This document shows positions 41,664-50,005 of a stretch of DNA of 64,000 nt, in pieces. This stretch comes from Streptomyces sp. AV19 (GTDB taxonomy: Bacteria > Actinomycetota > Actinomycetes > Streptomycetales > Streptomycetaceae). Made by a program: the position numbers and the translations under genes. Numbering within the stretch: the first letter of the stretch is position 1; every line of letters starts with the position of its first letter. The stretch lies in NCBI RefSeq assembly GCF_015999245.1, contig NZ_JAEAMR010000020.1:131156-195155 (forward strand), given 5' to 3'. Under the pieces are notes generated by a model. The model had not been told where the DNA came from. It saw nothing but the letters and a program-made list of their open reading frames with translations, and searched no databases.

Positions 41664-42162
41664 GGGGCTGGCCAAGGCTCAGCACTCCGCCGTGCATCTG
41701 GAGATGCGCGACGGCTACACCCCGGATGACGCGGAGTTCGCCCGTTGGCGCGCTGGCCACCGGTACGACGGCGATCCCGCCAAGTTGCCTGACTGGTGGG
41801 GAACTTGGCATGACTTGGTAGGCGAGACGACAGCGCGCGGTGTGGTGATGCGGCGTGCCCGGATCGTGTCCGAGCCCGTCACGGACTACATCCGGTATGA
41901 GCACGACATGACGTTCGCCAACGTGGCGGCGGGTGAGCTGGTCCGCTGGCTGCCCCGACGCAGAGCGGCAGACATTGCGTTGCCCGGTACTGATCTGTGG
42001 ATGTTCGACGGCACGTCGGTGCTGTTCACGTACTTTTCCGGCGTCGGGGATGTCGTTGACCGGGAGTGGTGCACCGAACCGGCCGTCGTGGAGCTGGTGA
42101 GGTCGGCGTTCGAGGCCGTGTGGGAACGGGCGACTCCTCACGAGGAGTACCGGCCCCGCTGA
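41644..42162 (+). CDS. DUF6879-family protein
   Basis: 172 residues. Typical DUF6879 features: HLEMRDGY near the start, WHDLVGETTARGVVMRRARIVSEPVTDYIRYEH, LVRWLPRRRA and DLWMFDGTSVLFTYFSG. Members pair with XRE-DUF5753 regulators; here that regulator begins 4 bases later. Biochemical function unknown; a likely partner in a WhiJ-like switch controlling the element. Confidence 0.85.
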   Translation: MKYPVREGLAKAQHSAVHLEMRDGYTPDDAEFARWRAGHRYDGDPAKLPDWWGTWHDLVGETTARGVVMRRARIVSEPVTDYIRYEHDMTFANVAAGELVRWLPRRRAADIALPGTDLWMFDGTSVLFTYFSGVGDVVDREWCTEPAVVELVRSAFEAVWERATPHEEYRPR

Positions 42163-42165
42163 CCC

Positions 42166-43020
42166 ATGGCCGTCTCACCCTCTTCAAGCGCTCAGCAGGC
42201 CCGGCAGGCTCTCGCGAATCGTCTCGCTGAGCTGTGCCGGGATGCTGGGATGACCGGCCAGGACATCGCGGATCGCTGCGCGTGGAGCCGTTCCAAGTCG
42301 TCGCGGATCATGAACGGCCGTACGCCCCCCTCCCCTGACGACATTCGGGCGTGGTGCCGGGCGACCGGCGCAGAGGACCAGACAGAGGACCTGCTTGCCT
42401 CGCTCCGGGCAGCCGAGGGCATGTGGGTGGAATGGCGCCGGATGGAGCGTGCGGGGCTCCGACGCGCCCAAGAGGCCGTCCTACCCCTGTTCGAGCGGAC
42501 GCACCGTTTCCGTGCCTACTCCTCGTGGCTCGTGCCCGGCCTGATCCAGACCCACGGCTACACGGAAGCCGTGTTGCGCGCTGTCCAGCGACGGCGGGTC
42601 ACGGTCGATGACGTGGCCGATGCCGTGGCCGTCCGCATGGAGCGTCAGCGCGTGTTGTACGAGGGTGACCGCCGCTTCGCGTTCCTGGTGGAGGAGTCGG
42701 TTCTACGGAACAGCCTGGGTAACGCGGACACGCAGCTTGAACAACTGGAGCACCTGCTTGCGCTCACAGGCGGCTCACTACCTAGCGTCAGCCTGGGCGT
42801 GGTGCCGACACGGCTTGGCCGGTCCCGGATGCCAGTAGAAGGGTTCTGGATCTACGACACGACACAGGTCATGGTCGAGCTGGTCTCTGGTCACCTCACG
42901 CTGACGCAGCCAAGCGAGGTCAAGGCGTACGCCGACACGTTCGCGATGCTGGCCGACATGGCGGTACACGGTGCGAAGGCCCGAGCGCTGATCACGAGCG
43001 CCATGGGCCGACTCCGCTAA
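42166..43020 (+). CDS. XRE-family HTH regulator with DUF5753, element-encoded
   Basis: 284 residues. HTH at about 12-65 (LAELCRDAGMTGQDIADRCAWSRSKSSRIM), then DUF5753 with SWLVPGLIQTHGYTEAV, VEESVLRNSLGN and SLGVVPTRLGRSRMPVEGFWIYD. Probable master or lysogeny regulator of the element together with DUF6879. Related in architecture to the chromosomal gene at 1715. Confidence 0.9.
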   Translation: MAVSPSSSAQQARQALANRLAELCRDAGMTGQDIADRCAWSRSKSSRIMNGRTPPSPDDIRAWCRATGAEDQTEDLLASLRAAEGMWVEWRRMERAGLRRAQEAVLPLFERTHRFRAYSSWLVPGLIQTHGYTEAVLRAVQRRRVTVDDVADAVAVRMERQRVLYEGDRRFAFLVEESVLRNSLGNADTQLEQLEHLLALTGGSLPSVSLGVVPTRLGRSRMPVEGFWIYDTTQVMVELVSGHLTLTQPSEVKAYADTFAMLADMAVHGAKARALITSAMGRLR

Positions 43021-43112
43021 TTGGCGTGCAACATCGTGCACGGTGCTGGGAGTTGGGGTTCCACTGTTCCTAGCGTGGTCGTCATCGGACCATGCGAGGG
43101 GACGGCGACACG

Positions 43113-43328
43113 ATGGCAGCGAAGACGGCCGACACAGACGCACGGCAGGACGAGTACACGACGTATGCGCCGAAGGGTGAGACGTGCCCCGCGTGCAGGA
43201 AGAAGATCCGACCGTTGGAGCGCTGCCGCCGCTCCAGCGTGGAACGGTCGTCCGGGTCCCCCGTCGTGGCGTACCGGCATGTGAACTGTGACGACCCCAC
43301 GGAGGCCGGGAGCGGGCGGGACAAGTGA
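43113..43328 (+). CDS. small zinc-ribbon protein of unknown function
   Basis: 71 residues with CPACRKKIRPLERCRR (CxxC and a third Cys) and VAYRHVNC. Probably zinc-binding. An ATG at 43092 would add seven residues. The stop overlaps the following GTG. Confidence 0.6.
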   Translation: MAAKTADTDARQDEYTTYAPKGETCPACRKKIRPLERCRRSSVERSSGSPVVAYRHVNCDDPTEAGSGRDK

Positions 43329-43534
43329 GGGCCCCCGCGAGGGTCCACAGACGCGCTGAGAGCCACTTACCGCCCCCGAAGCTAGTCAGCCTCATAGACA
43401 TGCCAGACGGCCCGTACGCGGACTCGCCCGAGGGTTGGTGGACGGAGTGCGGCGGGGCGCTGGATAGGCGCTCAGGGGTCGTGTACTTCCCGCCGGGCAG
43501 CAACCCGCCACGTCGCCAGTTCCCCGACGAGTGA
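43325..43534 (+). CDS. small unknown protein
   Basis: 69 codons from a GTG inside the upstream stop, including DSPEGWWTECGGALDRRSGVVYFPPGSN. The coupling and WWxxC segment argue for a real gene, but no family is recognised. Confidence 0.5.
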   Translation: MRAPARVHRRAESHLPPPKLVSLIDMPDGPYADSPEGWWTECGGALDRRSGVVYFPPGSNPPRRQFPDE

Positions 43535-43689
43535 CCCCCTAGGTTCCGCCCCTTCCGTGCTGACGGCGAATCGCACGGTGGGGGCGGGGACAGCCTCCCG
43601 ATCGGACAAGCCAGAGCGAAGGGGTAGCCGTGCCCCATCTGAGAGACGTACTCAGGCTCTCGCCCCGGTCCGCCCTCGTATGCGGGGTG

Positions 43690-43764
43690 CCGCTGGAATG
43701 CCCCAGCGGTGAGAGGACGAGCCCCGGTCGGTGCTCCCCCCGAGTGCTGGCCGGGGCTCTCTTA
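43690..43764 (+). terminator. two hairpins before attR
   Basis: CCGCTGG / CCAGCGG (43690-43709) and AGCCCCGG (43720-43727) / CCGGGGCT (43751-43758) followed by CTCTTA. They close the element's rightward transcription. The rest of 43535-43761 shows no gene. Confidence 0.65.
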
Positions 43765-44145
43765 CGCGCTGACCAGGGCTGACCCGTAGAATTGGTAGTC
43801 CGGCGTATTCGGGTCCGCCAGCACGTCCCACTCGATCTCGTGATCCCGTCGGCGTATCACCGTCGCTCCGAGCCCGACGAGCCGCTCCGTATCACCCCAT
43901 ACGTCAAGGTGCATACGGTTCTTGACCGTCTTGCGCTCGGGCACCGGAACGATCCAGATCAACGGGCCGGCACCCGCCGGATCGACGATCGGCACGGGCC
44001 AGTGCTCCGGCCGCTCCGCGCCGTCGGGCTCGGCGCGCTGTGCGTAGCCGATGGCCGTGCACCACCAATCGGCCAGGGCATGGTGATCGACGGCGTCCAG
44101 GCAAAGGTCCTTGAAGCGGGCGGGTGCCGCGGTCGTGTCGCTCAT
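43762..44145 (-). pseudogene. 5' part of split VOC-family gene, now with an element-encoded C-terminus
   Basis: 127 codons. The VOC/glyoxalase-like domain is recognisable (FKDLCLDAVDHHALADWWCTAIGY, WIVPVPERKTVKNRMHLDVW, EIEWDVLADP). After ADP the frame runs into element DNA and ends 15 residues later (NTPDYQFYGSALVSA) instead of PEGNEFCVF. It may still be expressed as a chimera lacking the last conserved strand and a likely metal-binding residue. Start MSDTTAAPARF at 44145. Confidence 0.85.
43795..43822 (+). other. attR junction of the integrated element
   Basis: Element arm GCGTATTCGG (43803-43812) meets VOC coding DNA at CGGGTC (43810-43815). It is the inverted counterpart of CCGAATACGC at attL. 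Confidence 0.75.
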
Positions 44146-44337
44146 GGACGCCATCCAAGCACGGGCCACTGACAATCCGGGGGCACCGAGTCGGAGCCCG
44201 CTTCCGGGACGACGCGGTCGAGAACGGTCGTGGTGCCCCCTTCCCCCAAGACATGGTGCACAAGGAACTGGGGATGCTTCTTGGTGGGCACAACCACATC
44301 CGTCCTGATCGGGATTCCCTTCGAAAGGACACCGCTC

Positions 44338-44793
44338 ATGTCCTCCGGCCGTCGCCTGCTCGGCGTCCTCGTATCCGCCGGCGCTCTCCTCGCCACCGCC
44401 GCAGTGCCCGCCTCCGCTTCCGGCGCCGCCCCTTCGCGCGCCGCGGAAGGCCCCGCTCCGGGCAGGACTCCGGTCCTGGTCGACTGCCTGCGCCACGACC
44501 GGGTCGCGCCACGTGAGTACCTGCTGGCGTGCGGGGACGGAAACAACGGCCTGCGCACGCTGCGTTGGTCGGACTGGAAAACCGACATCGCGCACGGCGT
44601 GGGCAGGCAGGTCGCCAACGACTGCGTGCCGGACTGCGCTCGGGGCCGCTTCCACACGTTCCGGGTGCGCGTGGAGGTGTACCGGCCGGTGCCCCGGGCC
44701 GGAAAGGCTCCGTACTTCTCCCGGCTGAAGGTCATCTACCCCGGCCAACGCCCGCCGGGCTCCGGGCCGTCGGAGACCTACCCGTTGAGCTAG
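44338..44793 (+). CDS. small secreted protein of unknown function
   Basis: 151 residues. Signal peptide MSSGRRLLGVLVSAGALLATAAVPASASG, then a mature domain with four cysteines (VDCLRHD, LACGDGN, NDCVPDCARG) likely forming two disulfides, and RLKVIYPGQRPPG near the end. This kind of secreted domain recurs in Streptomyces; no function is known to me. GAAAGGAC precedes the ATG at 44338. Confidence 0.8.
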   Translation: MSSGRRLLGVLVSAGALLATAAVPASASGAAPSRAAEGPAPGRTPVLVDCLRHDRVAPREYLLACGDGNNGLRTLRWSDWKTDIAHGVGRQVANDCVPDCARGRFHTFRVRVEVYRPVPRAGKAPYFSRLKVIYPGQRPPGSGPSETYPLS

Positions 44794-44836
44794 GACGACA
44801 CCTGCCGCGCAGGTGTTCCTCCGGGGTGGATCCCTT

Positions 44837-45988
44837 TCACGAGCGGACCTGAACTACAGCGTGGGTGCCGGAAGTCCGCCAGTCCGGCGTGGTGCCGAGC
44901 TCCGCGAGAGTTCCTGTCCCGAGGCCGACGATGACGTCGGACTTCAGCGTGCGCAGTGCCGCGATCCGGCCCGGGAAGTGACCGGTGGCCGCGGCGAACG
45001 GGGTCGTCGGGTCCCACCAGCGGTCGCCGGCCAGCCGACGGTAGTTCAGGTCGCCCTTCAGGATCGTCACCGCGGCCGACGCGAACTCGTGCCGCAGGGC
45101 TTCCGGCATGGCGGTGTAGTCGAACGGTGCGCAGAAGAACGAGTCCGCCCGCACGCGCAACCGTCCGAGGGCGGCTGCCTCTCGCAACCGTTCCCCTGCG
45201 GCTCGGGCCTCGCCCTTGCTGAGCAGGAGCGCGCGCAGGCCGTCGGCGACGTCCGCGAGCGTGGCGTCGGAGACGTAGTACGGCGACGGCTTCACGTGCA
45301 GCACGACCTCGCCGGCCAGACCGTGCGCGAGGAGATGGTCGATGAGGGCCAGGTCCGCGACCATCTCACTGCCTGCGTTGTCGGCGACCACGGCAACCGT
45401 TCCGCCGGCCTCGGATCGGAGCAGCTCCCACAGGCGTGCGCTGTCGTCGGCCACCAAACCGGAGGCTTCGGTCCCCTGCCCCGCGGTGATCTGGAAGCCC
45501 AGGTCGGCGCGGTTGCCCCAGAGGCTCGACAGCAGCAGGGCCCGGCCCTGCTCCTCCTCGGCCAGTTCGACGACCTCACCGAGCCCGGCGATCTCCGCCG
45601 ACACCGCCTCACCGGCGAGCTCGGCCTGCTTGAAAGGGGCGAACGGATCGACGCCCAGCCATGGCCCGGGCCTGAAGTAGCCGGTGGCCTCCAGGAGGCG
45701 TCGGTAGAAGAACGACTCCGCCCACAGGAACGGCACCTCCGCCCATGGGCGGCCGTACAGGCCGCTCCCCCGGTCGAGCCAGAGCCGGGCGTCAGCGGCG
45801 CCGTCCGGAAGCGGCCGGATCACGCCGTGGACGTTCTCCTCCGCGAGCACGGACAGCGCCCGGCGCTGCTCGGGGCCGAAAGGCCAGGCCTCCACCAGCC
45901 GTCCGATCAGCGCCGGATGCCGCTTGGTGAAGACGTCCCTGGCGAAGGGCGACTCGCTGGAAACGATGACCGGGGCTTGCTGGGCCAT
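44837..45988 (-). CDS. DUF89 / ARMT1-like damage-control phosphatase family protein
   Basis: 383 residues. Core segments: PFLWAESFFYRRLLEATGYF, VAVVADNAGSEMVADLALIDHLL with metal-binding Asp/Asn, LHVKPSPYYVSDAT, and ILKGDLNYRRLAGDRWW with the conserved KGDLNYR. The family holds metal-dependent phosphatases acting on damaged sugar phosphates. Start MAQQAPVIVSS at 45988 has GAGAGGAA upstream; an ATG at 46033 would add 15 residues. Confidence 0.88.
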   Translation of the reverse strand: MAQQAPVIVSSESPFARDVFTKRHPALIGRLVEAWPFGPEQRRALSVLAEENVHGVIRPLPDGAADARLWLDRGSGLYGRPWAEVPFLWAESFFYRRLLEATGYFRPGPWLGVDPFAPFKQAELAGEAVSAEIAGLGEVVELAEEEQGRALLLSSLWGNRADLGFQITAGQGTEASGLVADDSARLWELLRSEAGGTVAVVADNAGSEMVADLALIDHLLAHGLAGEVVLHVKPSPYYVSDATLADVADGLRALLLSKGEARAAGERLREAAALGRLRVRADSFFCAPFDYTAMPEALRHEFASAAVTILKGDLNYRRLAGDRWWDPTTPFAAATGHFPGRIAALRTLKSDVIVGLGTGTLAELGTTPDWRTSGTHAVVQVRS

Positions 45989-46149
45989 GAGCGTCTGTTC
46001 CTCTCGGAGCGGGATCGGGTCGAGGACGAGCATGCCGCGCCCCTGCCGATGGGAGTGCGACCGAGCCGAGGGGCGGCGAGGGCGGGGGCAAAGCCTTGCG
46101 GGCCCGGCCCGGCCGCCGCTCGCACAGGTTCATCGGCCATACTGCCGCC

Positions 46150-46653
46150 GTGGAGCACCACATAAGTCAGAACAGCCCGCCCGTACACGCCGCCGGGACC
46201 GATCCGGCGTTCGTCCCCGGCCTGCCCCCACCGCGCCCTGCCGAGGCGGAGGAGTCTCCCCCGGTACCGGCGGACGCCGTGCCGGATACTCGCGCCGCAC
46301 CGGAACCGACGGCGGAAGCGGAGGCGGCTGTCGCCGAGGAGGAGCCGCGGCCGGTGGCCGACGGCCCGGTCTTCGAGGTGTCCGACCGGCGCGGTTCGAT
46401 CACCGTCGACAGCACCGGCGTCACGTTCCGGCTGGACGACGAGACGGCCGGGTTCGGCTGGCCGGAGATCGGCGCGGTGGAGATGAGCGTCCCCCGGTTC
46501 GGCCGCCGGCTCACCGTCACCGTCCATACCACCAGGCGCCGCAGCTACGACGCCGTCGTCGAAGCGCCCAACCGGAGTCTGCCCAAGCAGTGGGCGACGG
46601 AACTGGACGCCGTGCTGGACTCCTACTTCGAGGACACCGGGACCACGGACTGA
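46150..46653 (+). CDS. PH-like domain protein with disordered N-terminus
   Basis: 167 residues. The first 75 are Pro/Ala/Glu-rich. The C-terminal 90 (FEVSDRRGSITVDSTGVTF, WPEIGAVEMSVPRFGRRLTVTVHTTRR) form a beta-rich PH-like/YokE-like fold by pattern. GTG start at 46150. Short and without catalytic motif; likely an adaptor. Confidence 0.6.
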   Translation: MEHHISQNSPPVHAAGTDPAFVPGLPPPRPAEAEESPPVPADAVPDTRAAPEPTAEAEAAVAEEEPRPVADGPVFEVSDRRGSITVDSTGVTFRLDDETAGFGWPEIGAVEMSVPRFGRRLTVTVHTTRRRSYDAVVEAPNRSLPKQWATELDAVLDSYFEDTGTTD

Positions 46654-46708
46654 CCGGCGATCAGACGAAGTACGGCCAGGCACGGGGCCGGACCTGAAAA
46701 AGCGCGGT

Positions 46709-46764
46709 CGTTGTTCACTCGTTGTCCACCAGGGACGGCAGCGCGTCGTCTCCGGTGAACAACG
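46709..46764. promoter_or_regulatory. spaced inverted repeat upstream of the RIP gene
   Basis: CGTTGTTCAC (46709-46718) and GTGAACAACG (46755-46764) are perfect 10-bp arms 36 bases apart, 160 bases before the ribosome-inactivating protein gene. Possible operator pair or the 3' hairpin of the PH-like gene. Confidence 0.4.
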
Positions 46765-46922
46765 GCGTCGCCGGCTGATGGACGGCGTGGTTCCGGATGT
46801 GGTCCTCGCGGACGGCCTCTCCACGCCCTCCGGTGGATTGTGCGGTTTCTCCTGAAAGGAAATCCTTGCACCGCAGCGTTCGGCATCTCCGAAATATCCG
46901 AACGTGCGCGAAAGGAGAAGCA

Positions 46923-47966
46923 ATGACGCACCATGGCCCGACTCACCGACGGACCTGGCGAACCGTTGTCGCCACCGCCGCCCTGGCGGCCGGCTTCGGT
47001 TCGACGGCCGCGGCCCCGACGGCCTGGGCCGCACCGTCGGCGGCGGACCAGGCGGTCCAGGTCTCGGACGGCACCGGCCACCGGAGGGCCGAGCGGTCCC
47101 TCGCCCCCGATCCGCAGGTGACGTTCTCCGGCATCGGCAGCAACTCCCCGTACCAGTACATGGCGTTCGTCAACCAGGTACGGGATGCCGTGAGCGAGGA
47201 GATACCTCGCGGCACCGTCACCGACAGCTCCGGCATCCGCCGGACCAGAGCGGACCGGAACCCGCTCGCCGTCCGGCTGAGCCCCGGCGAGAACGCCGAC
47301 GCCGCGGCCATCGACCTCATGATCCGCCCCGACACCCTCTATGTGGTGGGCTGGCGCACCCGGAACCAGAACTACTGGCTCCAGGACGACCACGCACCCC
47401 GCCCCGCGGGATACGCCGACGCGGGCTTCGGCGGCAGCTACACCGAACTCGCCGGCGCAGCCGGGCAGGGGCGCGGTGAGATCCGCCTCGGACAGCCCGC
47501 GATGGAGGACGCCGTCCGCACGCTGGCCCGGGACAACGCGTCGGCCCGCGACCGCGCCCACGCCATGACCGTCCTGGTCCAAATGGTCAGCGAAGCCGCC
47601 CGCTTCAACGGGATCGCCCAGTCCATCAGCGGAACCGCCTCGGCGGAACCACCGCGCCGTGGCGGTTCCCGGGACCTGAGGTGGTACGAGGGAACGCAGC
47701 CGAACGCCGCCGTCCTGGACATGGAGAACAACTGGGGCGCCCTGTCCCGGGTCCTCGCCGAACTGGGCAACCGGCAGCCGGTGACCAACCCCGTCCGCAT
47801 CGGCAACCTCCAGGTTACCGAACTCGAGCAACTGCGACGCCTGTTGACCGTGGCCAACCGCACCGACATCGCCAACGCCGGACCGGCGCTGCCCCGGCAA
47901 CCGGACGTGCACCTGCTCGACGGAGGGCCGACGTCGGGAAGCCACTACAAGCACGACGAGCTGTAA
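46923..47966 (+). CDS. secreted ribosome-inactivating protein (rRNA N-glycosidase)
   Basis: 347 residues. Sec signal peptide (1-36, ending TAWA-APS). The RIP fold carries all five expected active-site positions: Tyr140 (TLYVVGW), Tyr173 (GSYTEL), Glu224 and Arg227 in QMVSEAARFNGI, and Trp271 (NNWGALSRVL). RIPs depurinate the sarcin-ricin loop adenine of large rRNA. Streptomyces RIPs exist but are rare; export suggests a eukaryotic or competitor target. AGGAGA before the ATG. No immunity gene is evident beside it, in keeping with an exported toxin. Confidence 0.88.
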   Translation: MTHHGPTHRRTWRTVVATAALAAGFGSTAAAPTAWAAPSAADQAVQVSDGTGHRRAERSLAPDPQVTFSGIGSNSPYQYMAFVNQVRDAVSEEIPRGTVTDSSGIRRTRADRNPLAVRLSPGENADAAAIDLMIRPDTLYVVGWRTRNQNYWLQDDHAPRPAGYADAGFGGSYTELAGAAGQGRGEIRLGQPAMEDAVRTLARDNASARDRAHAMTVLVQMVSEAARFNGIAQSISGTASAEPPRRGGSRDLRWYEGTQPNAAVLDMENNWGALSRVLAELGNRQPVTNPVRIGNLQVTELEQLRRLLTVANRTDIANAGPALPRQPDVHLLDGGPTSGSHYKHDEL

Positions 47967-48210
47967 CCACCGTGTCCGCCGGGCCGAAAGCCGGGACATG
48001 GCCAGACGGGTCGGATCCGGGCGTGCAGGAGGCGGAATCCGTTGCCTTCCGGGTCGGCCAGGACGTACCGGCTCTCGGTGCCGGTCCGGCCGACGTCGAC
48101 GGGCCGGGCGCCGGGAGCGAGCAGCCGCTCCAACTCGGCGGCCTGGTCGCGGTCGGTGGCGCTGACGAAAAAGTTCGGCCCGGCGCATGCCGGATCCTCA
48201 GCAGGAGACT
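47945..48210 (-). pseudogene. truncated VOC/glyoxalase-like fragment
   Basis: The minus frame encodes ELERLLAPGARPVDVGRTGT then YVLADPEGNGFRLL, the C-terminal half of a VOC domain; the first half is missing and the frame runs into the RIP 3' end. The stretch 48211-48665 holds only short fragments, including a minus-strand tail ending LGIPGKIAALLRAAEPEPA, with no intact gene. Confidence 0.65.
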
Positions 48211-48665
48211 TTGGGCTGATCGGCCTCAAGGACGCCGAAGGATGGGCCGTCACCGGGCACCACAACGACGTCCTCATCCATATCGGCCCCGATGAACCTC
48301 AGGATCAGTCGGAGATCACTGTCGGGCTGTCCGGACGTTCCAAGCGCCACCGGGACGGCACTGACCTTCACACCGTCCACGTGGAGGACAAGCGAGGCTC
48401 AGGCGGGCTCCGGCTCGGCGGCACGGAGGAGGGCGGCGATCTTGCCCGGTATGCCGAGGGTGACCGGCAGCTCCGGGTCAGGTGCGTCTGCGTTGACCGC
48501 CGCGATCCACGCACCTGAATGGACAGATCGACGTGCCGGATCAACCTGCGAACGGTACCTTATTCCTCAACACCATAAGTTGGCCATCCGTTTCGCCTTC
48601 ATCGGCCGCGCAGCCATCGCATTGCCACCAGGGTTTTCGGAGGGTGATGAAAGAAGGTCGTTACC

Positions 48666-49547
48666 ATGTCGCACCTCGTAGACGATCCGAGCAAAGACCC
48701 CGCGCCGGATCCGGCCGAGGACAACGCGTATTTCCCTTCGCCGTATTCGCTGAGTCGGTACGTGTCACCGAAGACCGACTTCGATGGGGTGCGACATCAG
48801 GGCGCCTACACTCAGGGGAGGTGGAAGGTACTGATGATTGCGGCCGAGGAGCGCTATCTTCTGCTGAAGAACGGGAAAATGTTCTCCACGGGAAATCATC
48901 CGGTCGAAACGCTTCTCCCGCTTCATCACATGATGGAGGCAGGCTTCGACGTTGACGTCGCTACGGTGGGGGGCTACCCGGCGAAGCTGGAGCTGTGGGC
49001 CATGCCGCGGGAAGACAGAGCGGTGCTGGCAGCATACGAATCAGTCAAGCCGAGACTCAAGCAGCCGAAGAAACTTTCCGATGTCACCGCCAACAGCCTC
49101 GGAGAAGACTCGGACTATATCGCCGTTTTCATCCCTGGAGGACATGGCGCTATGGTCGGTTTGCCGACCAGTGAAGCGGTGGGTCAGACGCTTGACTGGG
49201 CCCTGGAGAATGACAAGTTCGTCATCACCTTGTGCCACGGCCCGGCTGCACTGCTGGCTGCCTCACTGGGTAAAGACGAATCACCCTTCAAGGGGTACTC
49301 GGCCTGCGTCTTCCCCGACGCGTTCGATGAGGGGCCGAATATCGAGATCGGCTATCTTCCCGGCCGTTTGCAGTGGCTCGTCGCCGATCTGCTGAGCAGG
49401 CAAGGGCTGAATGTCATCAACGAAGACATGACGGGCAGGACCCACCAGGACCGCAAACTCCTCACGGGCGACAGCCCCCTCGCCTCCCATAAGCTCGGTC
49501 TGCTCGCAGCTGACGCCCTCATCGAAGCGGCCCAAACCGCCGGCTGA
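48666..49547 (+). CDS. hchA: glyoxalase III / protein deglycase HchA (Hsp31)
   Basis: 293 residues, DJ-1/PfpI superfamily. Catalytic triad region: Glu81 in GNHPVETLLP, Cys190-His191 in VITLCHGPAALLAAS, plus PGGHGAMVGLPTSE. Matches the long Hsp31 form with the N-terminal PSPYSLSRYV segment. Detoxifies methylglyoxal and repairs glycated targets. Codon use is less GC-rich than neighbours, suggesting recent acquisition. Start ATG 48666 with GAAGG upstream. Confidence 0.93.
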   Translation: MSHLVDDPSKDPAPDPAEDNAYFPSPYSLSRYVSPKTDFDGVRHQGAYTQGRWKVLMIAAEERYLLLKNGKMFSTGNHPVETLLPLHHMMEAGFDVDVATVGGYPAKLELWAMPREDRAVLAAYESVKPRLKQPKKLSDVTANSLGEDSDYIAVFIPGGHGAMVGLPTSEAVGQTLDWALENDKFVITLCHGPAALLAASLGKDESPFKGYSACVFPDAFDEGPNIEIGYLPGRLQWLVADLLSRQGLNVINEDMTGRTHQDRKLLTGDSPLASHKLGLLAADALIEAAQTAG

Positions 49548-49573
49548 ACTTCTGGCGGGGCTGCCCGGATAGA

Positions 49574-50005
49574 TCACTCGGCGCGGCTGTACGGCTGGCG
49601 ACCGGGGAGGACGCGACACGGCCGCACCTGACGCCAGTGCTCTCGTCGAAGACGAGGCGTGGTACGCGACTGGCGGGAGCGAGAACCGGGCGCCCGGGCA
49701 CCAGTCAAGGCGGTAGCCGAGCAGCGCGGCCGCCAGGACCGCGCCAAGCGAGGTCTCCATGCAGGCGGCTCTGCCAGGCCACCAGCATGCGCTGTGCCGA
49801 CGGCGGCGCCCGGTGCCTCGCCCTTCGCCGCGGTGAGCGGGCGACGCCCGATCCGCCGGGCGGCCCGGGCGGTGTGGCGGAAGGGCAGGTGCAGCAGCAC
49901 CAGGGCGAGCGCGAACCCGGCCGCTGCGGCCGGCCGCTCGCCCAAGGTGCCGGTATGGACGGTGGAGTACGCCTCCATGCTGGTCACGACCACCACCTCC
50001 ACCAC
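49574..50005 (-). pseudogene. decayed lasso-peptide B2 (transglutaminase-like maturation protease) gene
   Basis: Two minus frames together give a B2-like protein. The 5' part (TGTLGERPAAAAGFALALVLLHLPFRHTARAARRI) is the hydrophobic and basic N-terminus. After a frameshift near 49800, ACMETSLGAVLAAALLG, YRLDWCPGARFSLPPVAYHA preserves the catalytic Cys and His neighbourhood of the PF13471-type core before the frame is lost again. No precursor, B1 or cyclase gene is seen. 50006-50380 shows nothing recognisable. Confidence 0.5.

Larger units (their letters stand above)
34322..43812 (+). mobile_element. integrated element with serine integrase and SF3 helicase; candidate phage satellite
   Basis: About 9.5 kb inserted in the 3' end of a VOC gene. 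Content in order: serine integrase, two small proteins, SF3 helicase, palindromic region, two unknown proteins, zinc-finger protein, small-terminase-like protein, two small proteins, DUF6879 module, XRE-DUF5753 regulator, two small proteins. Codon use is visibly less GC-rich than the chromosome, especially 37.8-40.4 kb. No capsid, portal, tail, large terminase, FtsK/Tra or relaxase gene is seen, so it depends on a helper for transfer. A plasmid-like integrative element is the main alternative. Confidence 0.85.

Noticed and set aside
34322..43812. Interpretation as a conjugative AICE/ICE
   Set aside because: No FtsK/Tra translocase, relaxase or spread gene; the replication gene is an SF3 helicase, not RepSA/RepAM-type.
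43762..44145. Intact VOC gene
   Set aside because: Its conserved C-terminal strand is replaced by element sequence and the true end lies at 34264-34324.
48211..48665. Small genes between the VOC fragment and hchA
   Set aside because: Only short overlapping frames with no ribosome sites and no complete domains; treated as debris.
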